From positions 5,828,001-5,892,000 of the forward strand of contig OX638368.1 of the NCBI GenBank assembly GCA_951812925.1: DNA of 64,000 nt, written 5' to 3'. Source of the stretch: Calliopum simillimum (Eukaryota > Arthropoda > Insecta > Diptera > Lauxaniidae). This document shows positions 1 to 11,560 of this stretch, in pieces. How positions within the stretch are numbered: position 1 is the first letter of the stretch; every line of letters begins with the position of its first letter. The position numbers were made by a program, and so were the translations under genes. The notes beneath the pieces are model-generated. The model did no database searches. It worked only from the letters and a program-made list of their open reading frames with translations, and was not told the DNA's origin.

Positions 1-25
1 GTTTAACTTAAGACAACAAATATAC

Positions 26-1936
26 CTTCGTAGTTTTAAATCGGCCACCATCAGTTACTGTTGCGGCGGCTATAGGTTTTCTAATTTCGGTAGGTTTTGT
101 TTTAAGCTTACCTAGTTTACTAGGTGAAGTCGCTTCAGTGGCTTCATTTTTTACTGGGGAAATAATTTCAGCCTTTATTTCACATTGTTTGGCGGGTGAC
201 CCGAAATTGGAAGAAACGGGAGATTTTGCTTTTGGTGACGATGCAACTGTTGTTGTTATTGTAACGTTTTCTTTTGATGGTGAATGCATACTCTTAATTG
301 GACTTTTAATTGGTATATCAACAGGTGTGGCTTCTTTTTTATCGTGTGGAATTAAATCTGGTTTAACGACACCGGTTTTACCTTCCGTAAGATTTTTATT
401 ATATTCAAATTCAGTGGCTTGATTGGCCAAAACACTAAGCGCATGCAGTCGCTCTAAATGTCTTTTCCACTCTTCATCAGTCAATTGAGTGGTAGTACGT
501 GTAGATTTACGCAAATGATTAGCAACCAATGCGAATGGTTGGGGCTTTCCCTCATAGTTAATGGCTAAAAAAAAGAGGAACAATTTGAATTGAATCGTGG
601 TGAATTTAAAAAAGAAAAAAAAATAAACAAACAGCGATTCACAAAAGAAGAGCATGTTCTTAGTGTCACTTTTGTAAATGCAATAAAACTAAATATTAAC
701 ATGATTTTTGCATTTTCGCGGGATGCCACAAAACAAAAGAACAAAAAAAAAAAGTTTATAATCGAATGGTTTTTCATCAAATTTATTGAAGCCTTACACT
801 CAATCCTTAGCAATGATAGTTGATCGTTAATAAGAAAACAATTTTGCAAGAAAGTTGACATTAACAGTTTTGTAAAATGCTCCAGATCGCTTTCGATAAG
901 TAATGCTAAGCGCGAATCAATCTTCCAAGCCATAAGCTTACCATAGTCTTCAAGCTAGAATGAAAAAAAGAAGAGGAATGAAAAAACAGATAAAATATAA
1001 GCGTACCCACTTAAGCAAATATTATTGCATTTTGTACATGCATATGTAGGTACAAAAGTTTTATTCTAAAAATAGTTTTGATTTATTTAGCACAGACATG
1101 CTATGCTAATGAGGGTGGGTTAATTTTCCAAATTATGGTTGAGGAGCCAGTAGCAATAATAGTTTATAATAGTTTTGTATGCAACACAAACCTTATATTA
1201 TAAATCCACACAATTTCAAAAATATAACAGAAAAATGTATAAAAGGATGTTAGATAAATTTAGGTCCTATATTATGTACTTTAAGTTTAAGCAAAACAAT
1301 TGACTAAAAACAAATGTTGAGTCTACATATTAGACGATTTCTCGCGCATTTTCCTGTAAAAATTTAAGAACTGGATAGAAATGCCTTTTTTTTACCTCCC
1401 ACTTCTCATACAAAATAAGGCCTGTTTTTTTAGGTACATATTTTCCAGACATAAGCAATGCTCACTCACCTTAACAACATCCTCATCGTAACCATTTTGT
1501 CGACATGGCTGTATTTCTGTTTCCAGTAACAAATACAAACGATCTTTTGCCGAACGGCTTTCCCAGTGACCTAACAACTCTGGTCTTGGCAAATCATATG
1601 CAAATGGCAACCAACTTGGTGCATCGGGAAAAGTTATCCAAGGCGTAATATGTACAGTCTGCTTGGGCATTATACAACAACCACGTTGATTATCTCTAAA
1701 CCATAGTATGTCAGAGACCTTAGCAGTTGCACGATTGATGCATAATTCGGATGTAGCCAAACTGGCATCTGCAATACAACACTAAGTCATTAAAATACTA
1801 ATAATATAGAAATGTGAACAAAGGATACACTACCATAACCATCACCATCCACGACGGGTAGAGTGTAGAAGACAACACTCGATTGCTGGGCCAATTTCTC
1901 AGAGATTTTGTTACAAACATTTTTGATTTTCCAAGC
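26..1936 (-). CDS. Unrecognised multi-exon gene, partial
   Basis: I do not recognise the product. Four exons join in a continuous frame on the minus strand: 1936-1834, 1768-1470, 954-798 and 564-26, giving 366 codons. Each internal junction has GT-AG sites and matching phase; the acceptor before 954 has a strong pyrimidine tract. The 5' end was not found (the first exon seen starts at an AG acceptor) and the last visible exon ends at a GTATAT donor, so the gene runs past the left edge. The N-terminal half is rich in Trp, Pro and Cys (for example ILWFRDNQRGCC). The middle is helical and Leu-rich, and the tail holds many SP/SPSK-type sites, as in a nuclear phosphoprotein. No membrane segment or catalytic motif is visible. 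An ATG in the third exon (933) could be an internal start. Coding status is fairly safe; function is unknown. Confidence 0.6.
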
Positions 1937-2367
1937 CTGTAGGAAGGTGGCACTCACGTAATATAGGGTCAACATGACAATAGATGTTTTAAGGGTGATG
2001 TATTCGATAGATAAGGTAAGGAGATATAGGAATTTGTAAGTTTGCTTAAAATATAGAAGTTTGCTTAATTTTTTAATGCATTTCAAGATTTTGATTTTTA
2101 TAAGTGATTTAACTCATGCAAAAAACTAAATTTTCGCCGTATAACTTTTGCACAACAAGAGGGTTTCGTAATTCACTGTTTCTGTATTAATTCGACGTCG
2201 AATTTTGGGTCTTCTTCATTTTGACACATTTATGTTTTTGTTATTATTTTGCATCTGTTTTTTTGCACTACGAATGACGTTTAAAGCAACTGTCGTCACT
2301 TCAGAGATGACATTGTCTACAGAATTTGTGTTCATTTTCATAATTGACCCCATCTCTAATTTTTAGC

Positions 2368-3245
2368 TATAGAGTGTGGGAAATATGGACCACCAATCTT
2401 TCTTTTTTAAATAAAACCCAAAATACATAAAACAAAACAATTAATTTTATGTCATTCATCAAAGGAAACAATTTACCTTTATTCTAATTCACTTTTAGAT
2501 AAATATCTCATCAGGATAAAGAAAAAAAGTTAAAAAACTGAAAATACTCAAAATGAAGATACAAAAAAAGTGTAGTGTTATATGGACTACATAGTCCATA
2601 TTGCCCCACATGTTTATTTGGTACAGAAGTTGCATATAAAAATGTCACTTCCAAATTCGGCACATTTTTCATGACTCTAAGAACGTCAGATTACACATTC
2701 AACCCAAAATTCGCTACGGCGATCTTCTGAGAAAAGGGTGTTACATTATATGCATTTTTCATCTTTTTTTTCCATCGTAGTTAACGAATTACAAATAATG
2801 ACCATCATACTCGTCATGAAAACTGCAGCTAGATTTCCCATCTGAAAAAGATGATAAATACATTTGTTTTTTCACGTATTGGTGAAATAAATGGTTTTTT
2901 TTTTATCAAAAACTCTTGTGGTTAATCAACTAATTTGTGCTGATAAATTATAAATGGTATTTACTGACATTATATAATTAACCATTTATTTAAAAATGCG
3001 TTGTCTTTTAAGTGAAATAATGAAATATACTCACTAGAAAAGAAATTATCACTGATTTTTTTTTAGAAAAATCAACTTTACAGAAACATGCGACTTCACC
3101 GAACGCTAAAATCGCACTTTTATAAGCTTTAGGTACTAGCGTTAAGTTTGAACAAGAATAACGGTAAATCCTATGTATGCAGTGGGTAATAACCGTGTGG
3201 TCCATATTACCCACGAAGTCCATATTCTCCTCCCTTACCCTACCT
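2368..3245. mobile_element. Possible old TA-type inverted-repeat element
   Basis: The segment has no gene. Its ends carry related inverted motifs around ATATGGAC, and its right end read in reverse (TATGGAC, then GTGGGTAAT) resembles the left end of the better-defined element at 55273-56079. An internal palindrome built on ATGGACTACATAGTCCAT lies near 2582. The termini are too diverged to define a duplication, so limits are approximate. The flank 1937-2367 holds nothing I can support. Confidence 0.3.
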
Positions 3246-3548
3246 ACTGTGAAGTTTTTTAGTGAAGATAAGGTATGCTTTCCTGTGGATTATCATAGAC
3301 AAGAAGAAAAATTCAAGTGAAGAAATGAAGAAAGTCTCTATAGTGGATGATGAAAAATGTCATATGACACAAAAAACTTATTGATTAAATGAACGAGTCT
3401 CGTTGTGGATTTCGAGAACACTGAATTGCTACATTGCTACAAAATCTGGGGAAAACTGTTAAATGGCCAGAATTTGTCAAAACTTCCCAAATCAATGAAA
3501 CTTCCCAAATCAATGAAACCAAAAAGTCCCAGTAGAAATTGATTTTTT

Positions 3549-3797
3549 GGTGACTAAAAACAAGTCACATATGTCAGCGAGAAATTTATTATGGTGACTA
3601 AAAACAAGTCACATATGTCAGCGAGAAAATTTATTATGGTGACAAAAACAAGTCACATTTGTCAGCGAGAAATTTATTATGGTGACTAAAAACAAGTCAC
3701 ATATGTCAGCGAGAAAATTTATTATGGTGACAAAAACAAGTCACATTTGTCAGCGAGAAAATTTATTATGGTGACAAAAACAAGCGAGAAAATTGGT
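3549..3797. repeat. 44-bp minisatellite, about 5.5 copies
   Basis: A unit of about 44-45 bp (GGTGACTAAAAACAAGTCAC, then ATATGTCAGCGAGAAATTTATTAT) is repeated in tandem about five and a half times, with alternating variants (ACTAAAAAC/ACAAAAAC, ATATGTC/ATTTGTC) and a truncated last unit. A 19-bp direct duplication (CTTCCCAAATCAATGAAAC) lies just upstream near 3482-3520. Confidence 0.85.
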
Positions 3798-3919
3798 CAT
3801 TCGTCAATATATAACAACGCCCAACGACTTTTCAATTAATTTTGCTTTTTTAAAGCTGTTTTATTGATTTTTTTATCGAGTAATTCTAATTTTTATTACA
3901 AACAAAAAACTCTAACTAA

Positions 3920-4644
3920 TGTCGTTTTCCATTGGGAAATCTAGATTTTGCTCTCGGATCAAAAATTATTCTTGCTGAATGGAACACGAAAACAGAGCAA
4001 GTATTTTATTTTTGCTGGGGCGGATGACGGGAAGAAATGTTTTGACATTTGTAGTAACAAATAAAGTTGTAGTAGTAAAATGTATTGGCAAATTATTTGA
4101 TGTTTGAATTTTCAAAAACAAACCCAATTATTAAATAAAAAGAGGAATTATTAAAAGAGAACGGTTATTATTATATTATTTTTTTAAGCAGAGCAATCAA
4201 AAACAAGACAATATATATATGCAAAAGTATATACAATAAATAAATATTTCTTGCCGCCCATATGACTTCTCGCAGCATTGTCCTTTGTCTCATGCGCTGC
4301 AGTTCCTGCCTTGCAAAAATGCATTAGTGTAGCAGCTGTCCAACACGATTTTTGGCTGCCTTCAGACTTGTCTTTTCCGCGAGTTTTTTTGAATTTTTCC
4401 AAATAATATTGTTGACTTTATATTTATTTATTTTTTAATTTTGAAATGATGCTGCCACTTTGACACTTTGATTTCTACATGCTTTTAATAGTATGTGTGA
4501 AATCTGAGAAAAAATCTAGATTTGAAAAAATTGATCTGGGATCAAAAAATTTTGCTCTAGATTTCCCAATGGAACGCAAATTGTAATAGATTTTGATCTA
4601 GATCAAAAAAAGATTGCTTTTTTTTTGCCCAATGGAAAACGGCA
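3920..4644. mobile_element. Non-autonomous TIR element with TAA duplication
   Basis: Termini TG(T/C)CGTTTTCCATTGGG are inverted at both ends and the element is flanked by TAA at 3917-3919 and 4645-4647. A 3-bp TAA duplication is the habit of the PIF/Harbinger superfamily, which is an inference here. Subterminal regions share an AAATCTAGATTT/GATCTAGATC-type motif. No credible ORF is present, so it is MITE-like. Confidence 0.6.
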
Positions 4645-6408
4645 TAAAAATATTTTTTCCGATTACAAGTAAAAAGTCGGCGTTTTGGCATCTTCGAAGT
4701 CATTATTTGACATTTCATTATATCTGTTGGTTCGAAAACAATATGCCACCTGATTTTATTTCTTAAATTATAATAGACATCCAAAAAAACTTTCTTAAGA
4801 AGAAACCCCATAATATAATACTTCCTTTAAAAGATTACATTTTTAAGATGACATCTTAAAATCCCATAAAACGGGTAAAACGACACAACTTTGGACTTCA
4901 TGAATATCATCTTAAATCTGCAATAACTTTTGAAAAAAGTATTGTTTGGCACTTTTTAAGAACTCGTTTTGAAGGTAAAAAGTTTTACTCTATTTATCAA
5001 AAAACCAAATGCAAAAATTATACGCACTTTTACCCAAGCTACTTGGACTAGTAATATCTTCAGTATTTTCTATAAAAAAAAAAATTTAAAAAATGCTTCT
5101 TCTTTTTCTATCTTGTCTGTCTTTTGCAACCAGAATAAATCGGAATTGAGGAAAAAAATTTACCTGATAAAAAATTCAATTCTTACTAGTTTTGGGTTTC
5201 TTAGGACTTATAAATTTCAACAAAATTTTAAAAGCTTACAAGAAGTTTAAAATTTAAAAAAAAAAAAAATAAAAGTCAGGGGTCTAATTTGAATTTATAG
5301 ATTTTTTCACAGAAAATCAAAATATATCTACATTGCATTACAATTTGATAAAAAAACAAATTGTGTACTTTAATTACTTTTTATTAATTGAAAAAAAGAC
5401 CTAAAATCTCGACTTTTTTGAGTTATCTCAGTAAAATGCAAATGCATCAATTTTCCCAAAACAAAATTGGCCAACTTGAAAAGTTAAAAGATAAGATTTA
5501 TTGAGGATATGCGCCAATGTCTGAAAATAACGTCTTTTGAACTTTAAATTAAGGATTATTCGGATCACAGACCTGAGAGAAAAATACGGTTGGCAGATTT
5601 GGACTCAGCTACCGCAAAAAAAAAATCAATCAAATTTTTTCTCTCTATATGTTGCTTTGTATAATTAACTTCAAATCGAAATTACTTTATTGGAATTTGG
5701 TTTATTGGAATACAAATCCGATTTAATCTTTTTTCACCTTAAATTTTATTTAATTCCGATATTAAAGAGAATCGGATTTGAAAACATGGCTGCATTTAAC
5801 GTTTTAAGAATAATTCAAAACTTCAAAATCATTAATATAGTTAGATTAGATAAGAAAACTTTTGTTTTTTTAAATTTTTCGCGCCCCTCAGAATTGTCTT
5901 CACTCCCTCCTAGGAGGGCGCGCCCCACCAGTTGAGAACCACTGTTCTAAAGCAACTCATTGGTCGGCCAACGCTCCATAGGTAATTCGATAATCCAACA
6001 CTGGAACCTTTATAAAATAAACAAAGGCTGGAAAAAATTTTAAATTTGTACCGAATTTCTGTTTTAGTCTCGCTGGCTGTTTCGCTGAGAGTAAAATTTA
6101 GCTTACTTTCTATTTTTACTTTACTAATTTACTAGTTTACTAGTACTCTAGTACAAGGTACTAAGTTATCAAAAAAAAAGTGTAATAGGGAATGACCGTA
6201 TTTCCTACAGGGTATTTGTGTATTATGTACAAATTTGACAGCTATTATATACTATTACAGCCAATCAAAAGCAACCACGAAAAAATGTCAGAAATTGACA
6301 TTCGGCGCTGAAGAAAACTTGGAAGGATTGCGAAAAAAATTTGGAGATTTGTTGATAAATACTTAAATACTTCGGATTAAAGTTTCGAAGCAACAATTCA
6401 TTTGAAAA
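4645..6408. other. AT-rich intergenic stretch, no gene seen
   Basis: I see no coding exon, RNA gene or clear element here; ORFs are short and low in complexity. The segment 6240-6408 may be the former 5' flank and leader of the CaBP1 pseudogene that follows. Confidence 0.5.
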
Positions 6409-7215
6409 CTTTCCCTGCTGCTGTTCCTCTGCGCTGCTGCTCCCCACGCACTGGCTTTCTATTCACCCTCTGACAATGAATGACAATGTGACAATGGTAG
6501 ACGCCCGCCCTCGAATTTTGATCGTCTCTTGTCGTCTTGTCATAAATGATGATTCCATGATTCCATTTGGATTGTCGAATTTTTTGCACCATGGTGCTGC
6601 GGCCACTGTCAATCATTAGTGCCGGAATATTAGCTACAGCATTGAAAGGTGTCAAAAAAGGGTTTTCCGACTATAAAAATTTTTGGCACTAACAAACGGC
6701 AGAAGCTGAATCGCTGGAGCTAAAAAGAAGGTACAAGCAAGCAGCTTTAGGTGGTGGTAGAGGCAGCAGTGGTGGTTCTTCAAGTTCTGATGATGCGGTC
6801 ATTGAACTCACAGATGATAATTTTGATAAATTAGTACTGCAATCTGATGATGTTTGGCTGGTGGAATTCTTTGCTTTGGCCCCTGAATGGGCTAAAGCTG
6901 CTAAAGAATTGAAGGGAAAAGTGAAGTTAGGTGCATTGGATGCTACTGCTCATCAATCGAAGGCTGCGGTAAGTATTTGATAAGAATATGTAGTCAAATT
7001 GTTAAGGAAGATCGGGTCTTCGCACCGGTTAAAAGTTTCTCTAGTTTTATAGTTAGTGTGATCAGATCATGTGATCGTTTATGTTCTTAGCTAAAAATTT
7101 GTATTAGAAGTTTGGAATGATTTTCTCACCATTTCCGAAATTGTAGAAAGATCAATGTTGGTATGTTGGTATGTTGGTATAACAATTCTTTCTCCGTGTT
7201 AACTTCTTGTCTGCT

Positions 7216-9018
7216 ATCTTCTCTTCTTATCTTCTCTTCTTATACGAGCTAAAATTGTATGTTTGTTTTTTTGTTTTTTTGTTTCTTTGTATATTTTTTC
7301 TCGAAAACGGCTGCAGCGATTTTAATGAAACTTGGAATAGTGTTAGATATTAGCAAACAATGAATAATGAGCTAGGTTTGAACTTTGTAAATGCTCACCA
7401 GAGGGCGTGGCACAGCCTTAAATTTTAAATTTGATTTAGTCATAACTCGCAAACTATACAAGGTATTTAAATGAAATTTGGTGAGCGGGTACGGATTAAT
7501 AATACCTTGTAACGGACAAAAAGTGGGTGAGATCGAAGAAGTGCCACGCCCACTTTTCATCCCTTGAAAATTTTGATTCAATATTACTTGAAAACGACTC
7601 CAACAATTTTAATGAAAATTTAGGAGATTTTACCTGTAAACAGGAATTAATATGTGATACGCCGTTGTATTGGGAAAACTCGTTGAACGGCGTGGCACCG
7701 CCCACAAAATAATAAAACGGTATAAAAAGAAAACTAATAGAGGAATCATTCCGAAATTACCTATGTGGAGATTAATTGCTATAGGGCATCTCTATTCTGA
7801 AAGTGTGTAAAATAAGGCCGTTGCGCATGGAACCTCCCATACGAGCAAAATATGTTAAATGCTATTTCTTGCAAATTTTTCAAGATATTTTAATGAAATT
7901 TGGTATGTAGGTAATGCTTATCAATGCCTTGTAATAACCAAAAAGTGAGCGGTGTTGAAGAATAACCACGCCCCTTTTTTAACCATTGAAAATTTTGATT
8001 CAATATTACCCGAAAACGACTCCAACAATTTTAATGAAAATTTAAGAGATTGTACCACTGAAAACAAGTATTAATATGTAGTATACCGTTATACTAAATA
8101 AACTCGTTGAAGGGCGTGGCACCGCCCACAAAAATATAATACGCTATAAAAAGAAAGCTACTAAAGCAATCTTTCTGAATTTAACTGTAGGGAGTCTACT
8201 TGCTTTTAGACACCTATGACCTGAAAGTGGGCAAAATATCGCCGGTGTGCGTGGAACCTCCCGTACAAGTAAAACAAATTAAATGCTATTTAACACAAAT
8301 GGTACAACATATTTTGATGAAATTTGGTATGCGGATCGTGATCACGAGTATCTAAAGAATAACGAATAGTGGGCTTTGTTCAATAATTGCCACGCCCACT
8401 TTTTTATCGAAATAATAAATGTTGGTAAATAACTCAGGGACAAAAAAACAATGGAATGAAATTTTTTTTCTTATATGCAGTCTTATTTAATTTTTGACGC
8501 TGAATACGTGAATACGTCATTATCAGCAGAACTGTCATTATACCCTTGCTTGAAGATGAAGGAAACGCTGTGTTCAGCCTTACAGCATAGCTACAAGAAA
8601 AGGTGAAATTCTTTTTTTTTTATTGGCATCGAATAGTTACACTTTTCCCTATCAAAATATCCTTTCAGATTTTTCCAATAGGACTCTTATTTTCCGAGTG
8701 ATGATCCTTTGAAAATAAGATATTTCAGCCCCCATACAAAAGACGAAATATTTTGGGTGCGTGGCATATCTCATTTATTTATTTTAGAGCATTCTATTTC
8801 ACCAAAAAAAATTTTGAGTTTTTGATATTTTTCTATACCATTCGATACTTTCCTAGTTTTTTCTTTTAATTATTCTCATCGGTTAATTTATCATTATGAA
8901 AGCGTGATCATTGGAGGTGAAAAGGTACGAAATAACAAAAAATAGCTATGAATAAAAACATCGACTAAAATAATAAGATCAGATTGTGGACCGAGCAGGG
9001 ATCGGTCTCCAGGTACTA
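7216..9018 (+). mobile_element. Helitron/Helentron-like non-autonomous element, copy 1
   Basis: Begins near TCTTCTCTTCTTATACGAGC and ends with GACCGAGCAGGGATCGGTC followed by TCCAGGTACTA. The 3' end is therefore a 6-bp-stem hairpin about 11 nt from the terminus, as in Helitron/Helentron (HINE/DINE-1-like) elements. The interior holds two related blocks with CTCGAAAACG..CCAACAATTTTAATG and GGGCGTGGCACCGCCCAC motifs. No coding capacity. It lies in the intron of the CaBP1 pseudogene. No target duplication is evident. Assignment to rolling-circle elements is inferred from structure, not from a helicase. Confidence 0.6.
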
Positions 9019-10818
9019 CGAGATAAAATTGTATGTACTTATGTACATTGTATGTATGTTTGGAACGGGCAAAACTTTTTCTCGAAAACGGCTACAGCGA
9101 CTTTAATGAAACTTCGCATCGCATTAAATTTTAAATTTGATATGGTCATAACTCGTAAACCATCCAAGGTATTTGAATGAAATTTGATAAGCGGGTACGG
9201 CTTAATAATACCTTGTAACATACAAAAAGTGGGCGGGATCAAAGAAGTGACACGCCCACTGTTTAGCCCTTGAAAATTTTGATTCAATATTACTCGAAAA
9301 CGACTCCAACAATTTTGATGAAAATTTAGGAGATGATATGATATGCCGTTATATTGGAAAAACTCGGTGAAGGGCGTCCCAGTGTGCCAGACGGTTCATA
9401 TCTTCGCTTTTTTACCCGTTACGGATCCGTTACTGATCCGTTTGCGGGAGGAATTCCAAAAAAAAAAACGATTCGCTTTTTTTTTGGGAATCTCTCCCGC
9501 CAACGGATCAGTAACGGATCCGTAACGGATAAAAAAGCGGATATTTGAACCGTCTGGCACACTGGGGTGGCACCGCCCACAAAAATATAATGCGCTATAA
9601 AAAGAAAACTAATTAAGTAATCATTCTAAAATTAAGGCATCTCTGATCTGAAAGTGGGCGAAATATCGCCGTTGCGCGTGGAACCTCCCATACAAGCAAA
9701 ATACGTTAAATGCTATTTCTCGCAAATGTTACAAGGTATTTTAATGAAATTTGGTATGTAGGTACTGCTTAATAATACCTTGCAACAAACGAAAAGTGGG
9801 TGGGATCGAATAAGTGCTACGCCCACTTTTTAAACCTTGAAAATTTTGATTCAATATTACTCGAAGACGACTCTGACAATTTTGATGAAAATTTATGAGC
9901 TGTTACCTCTTTAAACAAGTATTAATATGTGATATGCCGTTATATTGGGAAAACTCGTTGAAGGGCGTGGCATCGCCCACAAAAATATAATGCGCTATAA
10001 AAAGAAAACTGTTAAAGCAATCTTTCTGAATTTAACTATAGGGAGTCTACTTGCTTTTAGACACCTATGACCTGAAAGTGGGCAAAATATCGCCGGTGTG
10101 CGTGGAATCTCCCATACAAGTAAAACACATTAAATGCTATTTCTCGCAAATGATACAACATATTTTGATGAAATTTGGTATGCGGGTATGGATCAGGAGT
10201 ATCTAAAGAATAATTGCCACGCCCATTTTTTTATCAAAATAAAAATTTTGGTTAGTAACTCAGGTACAAAAAAACAATGGAATGAACTGTGAATCCGTCT
10301 TCATCAGCAGAACTGTCATTATACCTGCAGGATTTTGAAATATCCTTTCTTGAAGTTGAAGAAAACGCTGCGTTCAGTTGTTCAGTCTTACGAAAAGGTG
10401 AAATTCTTTTTTATTAATAGCATCGGATAGTTACACTCTTCTTTATCCAAATATCCTTTCAGATTTTTCCAATAGGATTCTTATTTTCCGAGTTATGATC
10501 CTTTGAAGATAAGATATTTCAGCCGCCATACAAAAGACAGAATATTTTGGGTGCGTGGCATATTCCATTTAATTATTTTAGCGCATTCTATTTCACCAAA
10601 AAAAATTTTGAGTTTTTGATATTTTTCTATACCATTCGATACTTTCCTAGTTTTTTCTTTTAATTATTCTCATCGGTTAATTTATCATTATGAAAGCGTG
10701 ATCATTGGAGGTGAAAAGGTACAAGTTTCATAACAAAAAATAGCTATGCATAAAAACATCGACTAAACAAATAATAAGATTAGATTGTTCACCGAGCAGG
10801 GATCGGTCTCCAGGTACT
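9019..10818 (+). mobile_element. Helitron/Helentron-like element, copy 2 (tandem)
   Basis: Second copy of the preceding element in the same orientation, starting immediately after the first copy's terminal GGTACTA with CGAGATAAAATTGTATG and lacking only the first ~18 nt. It ends with the same hairpin and GGTACTA near 10818. It is interrupted by the hairpin element at 9378-9566. The remaining pseudogene intron (10819-11290) contains an inverted pair, GTTTCCACCGAAGATTTAG near 11047 and its partner near 11130-11150, probably another small hairpin element. Confidence 0.6.
9378..9566. mobile_element. 189-bp hairpin MITE with GT duplication
   Basis: An almost perfect inverted repeat starting CCCAGTGTGCCAGACGGTTC with the reverse complement at the right end, including GGATCCGTTAC arms and a short A/T-rich loop. 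The empty site is visible in sister repeats (GGGCGTGGCACC near 8111 and GGGCGTGGCATC near 9963); here GGGCGT and GTGGCACC flank the insert, giving a 2-bp GT duplication. Because the arms are palindromic the exact edge could shift by a base. Confidence 0.7.
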
Positions 10819-11560
10819 AAAGCGCTTAAACATTCAAGTCTGCTTAACCGCTCGAGAGAGTTGTCAATCCAAGAGAGATCATAATAAGGATTTCTTATTA
10901 TCCGCCTAAGTGAACATTATATGTTCGCAATCTGAAACAAAAATTTATGATTAAAAAATTGTCCATTTAAGAAGCAGTTCGCGATAGAATTTTTTTTTTT
11001 TGACAATAGATATATATGGAGGACAATTGAATGAAGTTAAAAGCTTGTTTCCACCGAAGATTTAGTTGTAACTCACCTCATTCATCATGTGTTTAACGTC
11101 AAATAAATCTGAAAAAGCCGTAAATTACTAAATAAATCTTCGGTTGAAACAGTCTTTGAGTCGTTCACAAGTCACGGGCATAGCAATCGTTATGCTTTCA
11201 GTTACTAATAGTTAGATTCTTTTGCATAGAATTAAGACAACTGTTGGCAAATAATATGTTTATGTAATTATTATTTCCTTTATTATCCAGGAATACAACG
11301 TACGTGGTTACCCGACAATTAAATTCTTCCCATCTGGCAAGAAGAGCTCAAATGATGCGCAAGAATTCGACGGTGGACGCACTGCAGCTGATATTGTAAC
11401 ATGGGCTTTGGAAAAACATACGGATAGCATTCCTGCACCAGAACTTATTGAAATTGTTGATGAAACAACATTCGATAAAGCTTGCGAGGGTAAACCCCTT
11501 TGTGTTATCTCTGTATTGCCACATATTTTGACAATTGCCAGCCCATTATTTTTAAAATAA

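Larger units (their letters stand above)
6409..11560 (+). pseudogene. CaBP1: CaBP1/PDIA6 (P5) pseudogene, intron-bearing
   Basis: The parent family is PDIA6/P5 (fly CaBP1), an ER disulfide isomerase with two thioredoxin domains, each with a CGHC active site. At 6409-6690 a signal peptide-like stretch and fragments of domain one remain (AFYSPSDN, PSNFD, SIWIVEFFAPWC...[21 protein letters not shown]) but in different frames and with stops. An extra Cys codon sits inside the first active site. At about 6690-6969 the linker and second domain are in frame, but the active site is deleted: EFFA runs straight into [14 protein letters not shown], a clean 24-bp loss. A GT donor follows 6969 and an AG acceptor precedes 11291, where EYNVRGYPTIKFFPSGKK through CVISVLPHIL continues in frame; homology then stops and an in-frame TAA closes the ORF at about 11560. 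The C-terminal domain and ER-retention tail are absent. No start ATG is visible; a TTG lies where one would be expected. The retained intron argues for segmental duplication rather than retrocopy. Confidence 0.85.

Noticed and set aside
8..655. N-terminal extension of the last visible exon of the first gene (MLFFCESLF...)
   Set aside because: Phe/Leu-rich translation of the intron's pyrimidine tract upstream of the acceptor at 565-566.
1330..1353. Short terminal exon (ENAREIV-stop) ending the first gene at 1330
   Set aside because: A phase-compatible acceptor at 954 with a much stronger pyrimidine tract joins to a long open frame; the short exon remains a possible alternative end.
3549..3797. 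Regular repeats resembling a CRISPR array
   Set aside because: Units are contiguous without unique spacers and the genome is an insect's; it is a minisatellite.
6265..6655. Minus-strand ORFs over the pseudogene start
   Set aside because: Antisense of the decayed CaBP1 first domain.
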